Shown one piece after another: positions 32,391 through 36,624 of a stretch of 36,624 nucleotides of DNA (position 1 is its first letter; the number at the start of each line of letters is the position of its first letter). The DNA comes from Armatimonadota bacterium (GTDB lineage: Bacteria; Armatimonadota; Armatimonadia; Armatimonadales; Armatimonadaceae). The notes below the pieces were generated by a model. That model saw only the letters and a list, made by a program, of their open reading frames with translations. It was not told the origin of the DNA and made no database searches. The translations under genes and the position numbers were made by a program. The stretch is taken from NCBI GenBank assembly GCA_026392155.1, contig JAPLCP010000073.1, positions 1 through 36,624 on the forward strand, in the 5' to 3' direction.

Positions 32391-34157
32391 TTAGTGTCGG
32401 CGAAGTCGAGCGATTGCTTCACGTTGTCGCGTGGCTCTATCGCGAATCTGGCTATTTTGCGAGGAGACATTAGCTCCCCTGTTATCGGGGGGGGCAACTC
32501 TCGTTGCTAGTGCCTTCGCACTGGGATACTCAAACAGCTCGACAAGGCTCAGCTCGACATCAAAAAGCTCTTTGATCCCGTCGCGCACCATCGGTAAGAG
32601 AAGCGAGTGCCCCCCGATATCGAAGAACACATCGTCGCCCTTCAAGACTTCGCTGGTTCCCATCACCCGCTGCCAGAGCGCTAGGATTTTCTCCAACGGA
32701 CTCCCCTCCTCCCGTTGTTCTCGGGAGGAGGGGCTGGGGGAGGAGGGCGGAGCAGGCAGTGCTCGCCGATCCAGCTTGCCGTTGACCGTCATGGGGAAGC
32801 TCTCAAGGTGCACAAATGCCGTGGGCACCATGTAGCTAGGGAGCAGCTCTCGTAGGTACGTGGTAAGAGCTGCCGTCTCGGGCTTCTGGCCCAGTGTGTA
32901 GCCGACTAATTTCTCATCGTGCAGGGCGACCGCGCTCCCACGAACACCGGGGAACTGCACGAGGGCAGCCTCGATCTCACCCAGCTCAATCCGGTGCCCA
33001 CGGAGCTTGACTTGCAGATCGGAGCGCCCGATATAGTCTAGCTCACTGTTGGGGAGCACCGAGACGAGATCTCCCGATTTATAGACTCGCTGGCCCTGGT
33101 AGCAGACAAAGCGTTCCTCCGTTAGCTCGGGGCGCTTGAGATAGCCACGGGTAACGCCCAAACCACCGACCCAGAGCTCGCCATTGACCACGTGCATGTT
33201 CCAGCCCGGAAACGCCACGCCGATCGGGCTCACGGTAGAGTCGGTATCGGCAGTGAGGATGCGCCGGTAGCTCACAAATACGGTAGTCTCCGTGATGCCA
33301 TAGAGGTTCCAGAGCGCGGGGGCTTGGCCGCCATAGCGTGCAAACCAGGACTTTAGGCTTGCCACTTCGAGCTTCTCTGCCGCGAGAATAATCGTGCGCA
33401 GTGAGTCTAGCTTGGGGGCGTTTTCGTCGGCGGCCATGAGCTGGGCGAAGGCCGTCGGGGACTGGTTGAGAACCGTCACGCCCTCACGACGAAGTAAGGC
33501 ATGAAAAGCATCGGCGGCACGGCGCTCGGAGTCTGTGGGAATGACGAGCCGTCCTCCGTGGAGCAGGGCCCCCCAGATCTCCCAGACGGAGAAATCAAAG
33601 GCGTAGGAGTGAAAGAGCGTCCAGACATCGCGCTCCGTGGCAGCAAATGCCGGGTTGTCAAAGAGGGGCAGGACATTGCGGTGCTCGACAAGGCACCCTT
33701 TGGGCTGGCCGGTCGAGCCAGAGGTATAGATGACATACGCAAGGTTTTGCGTTGTGGCGTGGTTGCCTGGCGCATCAGATCGCTCGTCGGAGCCAACTTC
33801 GACCGCCGTTGCCGAGGTTTCGGGACGCGCCATGCCCGCTTGCGTCACAAGAACGCTTGCCTCACAGTCTGCGAGCTGAAAGGCAAGACGATCAGCGGGG
33901 TAGGCGGGGTCAAGGGGGACATATGCACCTCCGGCTTTTAGAATTCCCAAGATCCCGATCACCATCTCAAAGCCACGATTCACCAAAAGTGCCACGAGGG
34001 TGTCCGGGGCGACCCCTTCCATAATCAGGCGATGTGCCAGTGCATTGGCCCGCGCATCGAGCTGGGTGTAGGTCAGCGACTGGCCAGAAAACGTCAATGC
34101 AGTGGCGTCAGGGTTTCGCACGACCTGGGCTGCGAAGCGTTCATGGAGCGTTTGCAT
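32391..34157 (-). CDS. NRPS loading protein: adenylation-PCP
   Basis: The 588-residue protein is a freestanding initiation module without condensation domain. Adenylation motifs run in order: A3 YTSGSTGQPKG (about 144-154), A4 HSYAFDFSVWEIWG (about 183), A5 NLYGITETT (about 275), A7 YKSGDLV, A8 GRSDLQVKLRGHRIELGEIE and A10 MTVNGKLDR. The PCP (about 475-545) has its phosphopantetheine Ser in IGGHSLLL. Pocket residues read D-F-W-N-I-A-L-V-F, nearest to the threonine code D-F-W-N-I-G-M-V-H but with changes at three positions. It should activate a Thr-like amino acid and hand it to the KS of the next protein. A palindromic element lies in the A-PCP linker. The basic C-terminal tail (QREAIARLRRH) could be a docking segment. 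Confidence 0.9.
   Translation of the reverse strand: MQTLHERFAAQVVRNPDATALTFSGQSLTYTQLDARANALAHRLIMEGVAPDTLVALLVNRGFEMVIGILGILKAGGAYVPLDPAYPADRLAFQLADCEASVLVTQAGMARPETSATAVEVGSDERSDAPGNHATTQNLAYVIYTSGSTGQPKGCLVEHRNVLPLFDNPAFAATERDVWTLFHSYAFDFSVWEIWGALLHGGRLVIPTDSERRAADAFHALLRREGVTVLNQSPTAFAQLMAADENAPKLDSLRTIILAAEKLEVASLKSWFARYGGQAPALWNLYGITETTVFVSYRRILTADTDSTVSPIGVAFPGWNMHVVNGELWVGGLGVTRGYLKRPELTEERFVCYQGQRVYKSGDLVSVLPNSELDYIGRSDLQVKLRGHRIELGEIEAALVQFPGVRGSAVALHDEKLVGYTLGQKPETAALTTYLRELLPSYMVPTAFVHLESFPMTVNGKLDRRALPAPPSSPSPSSREQREEGSPLEKILALWQRVMGTSEVLKGDDVFFDIGGHSLLLPMVRDGIKELFDVELSLVELFEYPSAKALATRVAPPDNRGANVSSQNSQIRDRATRQREAIARLRRH
32701..32748. repeat. Palindromic element, CCCTCCTCC family, in the A-PCP linker of the loading protein
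   Basis: On the coding strand CCCTCCTCCCCCAGCCCC, then CTCCTCCCGAGAAC and CGGGAGGAGGGGAG, forming a hairpin. It encodes PPSSPSPSSREQREEGS between A10 and the PCP. It is the second member of the family seen at 26053-26127. Confidence 0.65.
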
Positions 34158-34161
34158 AAGA

Positions 34162-35076
34162 TTATCTCACTAAGATGTGCCGTAGCTTATTTATGACCCG
34201 GCGAGGAAACTGGCGCACGTTAAAGAGCGCCGGATTCTTGAACGGAAGTAGTGCATCCGAGAGCGCTTTTTCAACTTCAGGATTCTTGAGTTTATTGTCG
34301 TCCAAAAAACGTTGAATCCAGAGGAGAATTTTATGTTTTGCAGGGTTGGCTTTACCCAGAGCCCACTCGCCTCTTGCCATCGCTTGATGGCAGCAGTTAT
34401 CGGGGTGCTGCCGGTAAAGATTCCAGGTATTTGTCGCCGCATAGACTGGGTATCTCGTGAACAATCGGGTATAGAGCACGTTGTCTTCATAGAGCCCTTT
34501 AAAAGTCTCGTCCCAGCCCCCGACTTCACGAAGGATGTGAGTTCGAGCCAGGAACTCGGAGGTGCAGGGCTGAAAGCTCTCATCATGGAGCCAGTGGATG
34601 AGCATTTCGGGAGGGGAGATCAGGCGGTCTGCCGGAAGCTCACCGAGATTCAGCCAGTCTGGTTGGGTGGTAGCAGGCGACCAGGAGTGCCAGATCGTAC
34701 TGCGTCCAAATACCGCAGCAGCTTCAGGGAAGCGCTCAAGGAGCTCGACTTGTTCGGTAAGCTTATTGGGAAGCCAAAAATCATCCGCATCCAGCAGAGC
34801 CGTGTACTTACCGCGAGCATGGGCTAGTCCCAAGTTGCGGGTTGCACTCATACCACGATTGAGGCCACCCGGATGCTCAAGGTACGTGATGCGACTGGGA
34901 TGCTGCTGTGCATACTGCCGCGCAATCTCCGTCGAACCGTCCTGGGAGCCATCATTGACAAGTAAAAGCTCCCAGTCGGTAAATGTCTGCGTAAGAACAG
35001 AGTCCAGTGCTTCTGTGAAAAAACGTCCAGGGTTATAAAAAATAACCACAACAGAGACGCAGGGTTTGACTGTCAT
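34162..35076 (-). CDS. Family 2 glycosyltransferase
   Basis: A 304-residue GT-A fold protein with the GT2 pattern: VSVVVIFYNPGRFFTEALDS at the start, VNDGSQDGSTEIARQY (about residues 39-54), LLDADDFWLPNKL with the metal-binding DxD (about 92-104) and GLYEDNVLYTRL with the acidic catalytic residues (about 200). There are no membrane helices. It transfers a sugar from a nucleotide donor, typically in surface polysaccharide synthesis. It lies 35 bases after the lipoprotein gene and only 4 bases before the NRPS loading gene. It therefore links the exopolysaccharide-type genes to the NRPS cluster and might either build the polysaccharide or glycosylate the peptide product. Confidence 0.88.
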   Translation of the reverse strand: MTVKPCVSVVVIFYNPGRFFTEALDSVLTQTFTDWELLLVNDGSQDGSTEIARQYAQQHPSRITYLEHPGGLNRGMSATRNLGLAHARGKYTALLDADDFWLPNKLTEQVELLERFPEAAAVFGRSTIWHSWSPATTQPDWLNLGELPADRLISPPEMLIHWLHDESFQPCTSEFLARTHILREVGGWDETFKGLYEDNVLYTRLFTRYPVYAATNTWNLYRQHPDNCCHQAMARGEWALGKANPAKHKILLWIQRFLDDNKLKNPEVEKALSDALLPFKNPALFNVRQFPRRVINKLRHILVR

Positions 35077-35111
35077 ATCTCCTACCTTATGCAGGAAACG
35101 TGCCGAATGTT

Positions 35112-35801
35112 CTAAAGTTTGTAGTCTATAAGCTCTTTCAGAAAAAGTTGATCCGGTTGGTTAGGATTATGGACGATGTAGCGCACCTTAACCATGCCAA
35201 CACCAGGAGCAAACCAGCGGGTGGTCCAGTAGGTGCTCGTCCCTCCCGATGTCGTTGTCTCGAGAATGGAGTCCACGCGATAAGCCGTAAATGTCCCTCT
35301 TGGGACGGTTACTTTCTCAATTGCCTTTAAGCGAGAGTGGCCTTTGCTCGGGACAAGGGAGTCTCTGAGTAGCACTCCTCCTTGCCAGGTAATTGACTTG
35401 TCAAAATTTAAGGGAAATTGTAGCAGAGGCATCGGAGGTTTCATCGTGACTTTATCATTCCCTCCAGACGACGAGAGATGAGTAATCTCTTGGGGTGTAA
35501 TTTTAAAGAGTTCTTCCCGGGGTTTGCCTGAGATTTGAGCACTTGCAAGAACGGCAGTTTCCGCACCTCGACTCGGTTGAACGACTACTTTTTCTTGCTC
35601 TCCCTTTGTATTAACCAGACGATAGATCCAGTATCCACCAACGGGTGTTGGAAACAATGATTTTTTCGGAGGTGTAGGTTTCGTATTGATTTCATCGGGG
35701 AGATGGATAAAACTATCGTCTGCACCGCTTGCAATCCTAACGTTTTTACAGCTTGTAAGTAGTGGAATAAAGCACATCAGTAGAAAATAATGGTGTTTCA
35801 T
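35112..35801 (-). CDS. Lipoprotein of unknown family in exosortase-type locus
   Basis: The 229-residue protein has a lipoprotein signal ending in LLTSC (Cys 18). The mature part is beta-rich and includes PVGGYWIYRLVNTKGEQEKV near residue 53 and the C-terminal VPRGTFTAYRVDSI followed by YWTTRWFAPGVGMVKVRYI. That pattern, seen in DUF3108-like and similar periplasmic proteins, suggests a one-domain beta-sandwich anchored in a membrane. Its ATG overlaps the EpsI stop (ATGA), so it is translated with EpsI. A role in assembly or export of the exopolysaccharide is inferred from position. Confidence 0.7.
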   Translation of the reverse strand: MKHHYFLLMCFIPLLTSCKNVRIASGADDSFIHLPDEINTKPTPPKKSLFPTPVGGYWIYRLVNTKGEQEKVVVQPSRGAETAVLASAQISGKPREELFKITPQEITHLSSSGGNDKVTMKPPMPLLQFPLNFDKSITWQGGVLLRDSLVPSKGHSRLKAIEKVTVPRGTFTAYRVDSILETTTSGGTSTYWTTRWFAPGVGMVKVRYIVHNPNQPDQLFLKELIDYKL

Positions 35802-36463
35802 TCGCCTGATTTCCCCATCTTTAGTAGATCTCTATAGATATTACGCGAAATTTCGTGGACTCCACGCTGAGCATTCAGTCCTGTTGAATCTTCTTCTTCA
35901 TTAAATGCTGCATAAATGCGAAGAATTACAGATTGACGTCCTAACACAAGTGCACCATAGCCTGTTCGAAGGCGTGCAGGTAAATCACGAAAGTTTCCCA
36001 TCATTGGTTCGCTGGTGGTATAACCATCACGGCCTTGCTGCCAGTAGTACATGATAATACGCACTTTAGGTTCACTACGTTTCCGAAAGATCATCGCGCG
36101 TACGGTGGCACTTCCAGGGCCGTCAAGAGGGAATTCTTTTAGAGATGTAAATTCCCAGACCCCCGTACCACCGACACAGACCGTCGGGTCATGAAAGTTC
36201 TCGAAGGGGCCAGCCGTAACCAATGTCGCAAGGACGGAGTCTCCTGTGCCATTTGAGAACTCAACGCTTGATGCACGAGGAAACCCCAGAATAGAGAGTG
36301 TTTCCTGAGATACCGGCTGATTTATCCCTTCCCAGGAACCAATGGTGGTTGAGATATTTGGGAACCAACCACCAGCCCACTCTAGTCTTTTTTGCGAAAA
36401 AAGACTCAGTGCTGCTGTCACTCCGACAATGGTTGACAGTTGAATAAAGAGTCGTTTGTTCAT
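35798..36463 (-). CDS. EpsI-like protein (DUF3485), exosortase-associated
   Basis: The 221-residue protein starts with a membrane anchor or signal segment (LFIQLSTIVGVTAALSLF) and carries the EpsI-type core: GSWEGINQPVSQETLSILGF, then FENFHDPTVCVGGTGVWEF with the conserved HxPxxC-like Cys and His, followed by RIIMYYWQQGRDGYTTSEP. EpsI occurs with or fused to exosortase (EpsH/XrtA family) in exopolysaccharide and PEP-CTERM loci and is thought to help export or assembly at the membrane. The exosortase itself is not in the window but may lie to the right. The gene begins 11 bases after the stop of the preceding partial gene and overlaps the next one by four bases. Confidence 0.8.
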   Translation of the reverse strand: MNKRLFIQLSTIVGVTAALSLFSQKRLEWAGGWFPNISTTIGSWEGINQPVSQETLSILGFPRASSVEFSNGTGDSVLATLVTAGPFENFHDPTVCVGGTGVWEFTSLKEFPLDGPGSATVRAMIFRKRSEPKVRIIMYYWQQGRDGYTTSEPMMGNFRDLPARLRTGYGALVLGRQSVILRIYAAFNEEEDSTGLNAQRGVHEISRNIYRDLLKMGKSGE

Positions 36464-36474
36464 GTTAAAGCTAC

Positions 36475-36624
36475 CTACCTACCCTTATTTTTCTTACGCT
36501 GTGCCCGGACTCGATCCGCTTTTCGCAATCGAGAATCAAGATTACGATTAGTTCTACCCACCCATTGTCCTACTTTAACAAAAAGAGGGACTGTTTTATC
36601 AAAAGTCCAGATAAGAGGATGAAA
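36475..36624 (-). CDS. C-terminal end of an unidentified protein, 5' part outside window
   Basis: The frame is open from the right edge (codon starting at 36624) to a TAG at 36477-36475, giving 49 residues. They include WTFDKTVPLFVKVGQWVGRT and a strongly basic end, RLRKADRVRAQRKKNKGR. Spacing of 11 bases to the EpsI-like gene indicates the same operon. I cannot assign a family; an exopolysaccharide-pathway enzyme is plausible from context only. Confidence 0.55.
   Translation of the reverse strand, partial: FHPLIWTFDKTVPLFVKVGQWVGRTNRNLDSRLRKADRVRAQRKKNKGR

Overview
This window looks like a chromosomal segment of a free-living, moderately GC-rich bacterium. Gene content (Gfo/Idh/MocA oxidoreductase, creatininase-family protein, peptidase-permease fusion, exosortase-associated EpsI protein, glycine-rich LTxxQ-type protein) and a recurrent -10 motif placed directly before start codons suggest Armatimonadota or a relative. 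That placement is inference; no rRNA or other phylogenetic marker is present.

Left part (1-9150, minus strand): a tightly coupled operon read leftwards. It encodes a 1546-residue exported fusion of a degenerate M28/PA peptidase module with an FtsX-type permease, an OPT-like polytopic membrane protein, a protein of unknown family, a PqqD-like protein and a core-only FtsX permease. No ATPase is visible. An acyltransferase-3 gene runs off the left edge.

Middle part (9300-23160): mostly unconnected housekeeping or metabolic genes. They are a GNAT acetyltransferase, PilZ protein, Gfo/Idh/MocA oxidoreductase, a frameshifted small secreted protein, a small lipoprotein, ROK kinase plus half-size EamA transporter, LTxxQ-like protein, creatininase-family hydrolase, S66 LD-carboxypeptidase, an SDR-CAP-MFS operon with 4-bp overlaps, a DUF5690 transporter with an HpnZ-like alcohol dehydrogenase, a damaged-looking redoxin and a phosphoribosyltransferase.

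Right part (36624 down to 23264, minus strand): an exopolysaccharide/exosortase-type gene end (unknown partial protein, EpsI-like protein, lipoprotein, GT2 glycosyltransferase) runs without an obvious break into a compact hybrid NRPS/PKS cluster. The assembly line is A-PCP, then KS-AT-ACP-aminotransferase-C-A-PCP-TE, with an Sfp-type phosphopantetheinyl transferase overlapping its 3' end. Domain order predicts an amino acid (threonine-like by pocket residues) extended by malonate, beta-aminated, joined to valine and released by the TE. No ketoreductase is present.

The most unusual feature is a set of GC-rich palindromic mini-elements. They occur between genes and, strikingly, in frame inside the megasynthase, the A-PCP gene and the redoxin gene, where they encode low-complexity peptides at domain linkers and even inside the condensation and adenylation domains. 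One copy sits exactly where the KS and AT reading frames part. Its C-run is one base shorter (7) than in the related copy (8), which accounts for the frame break.
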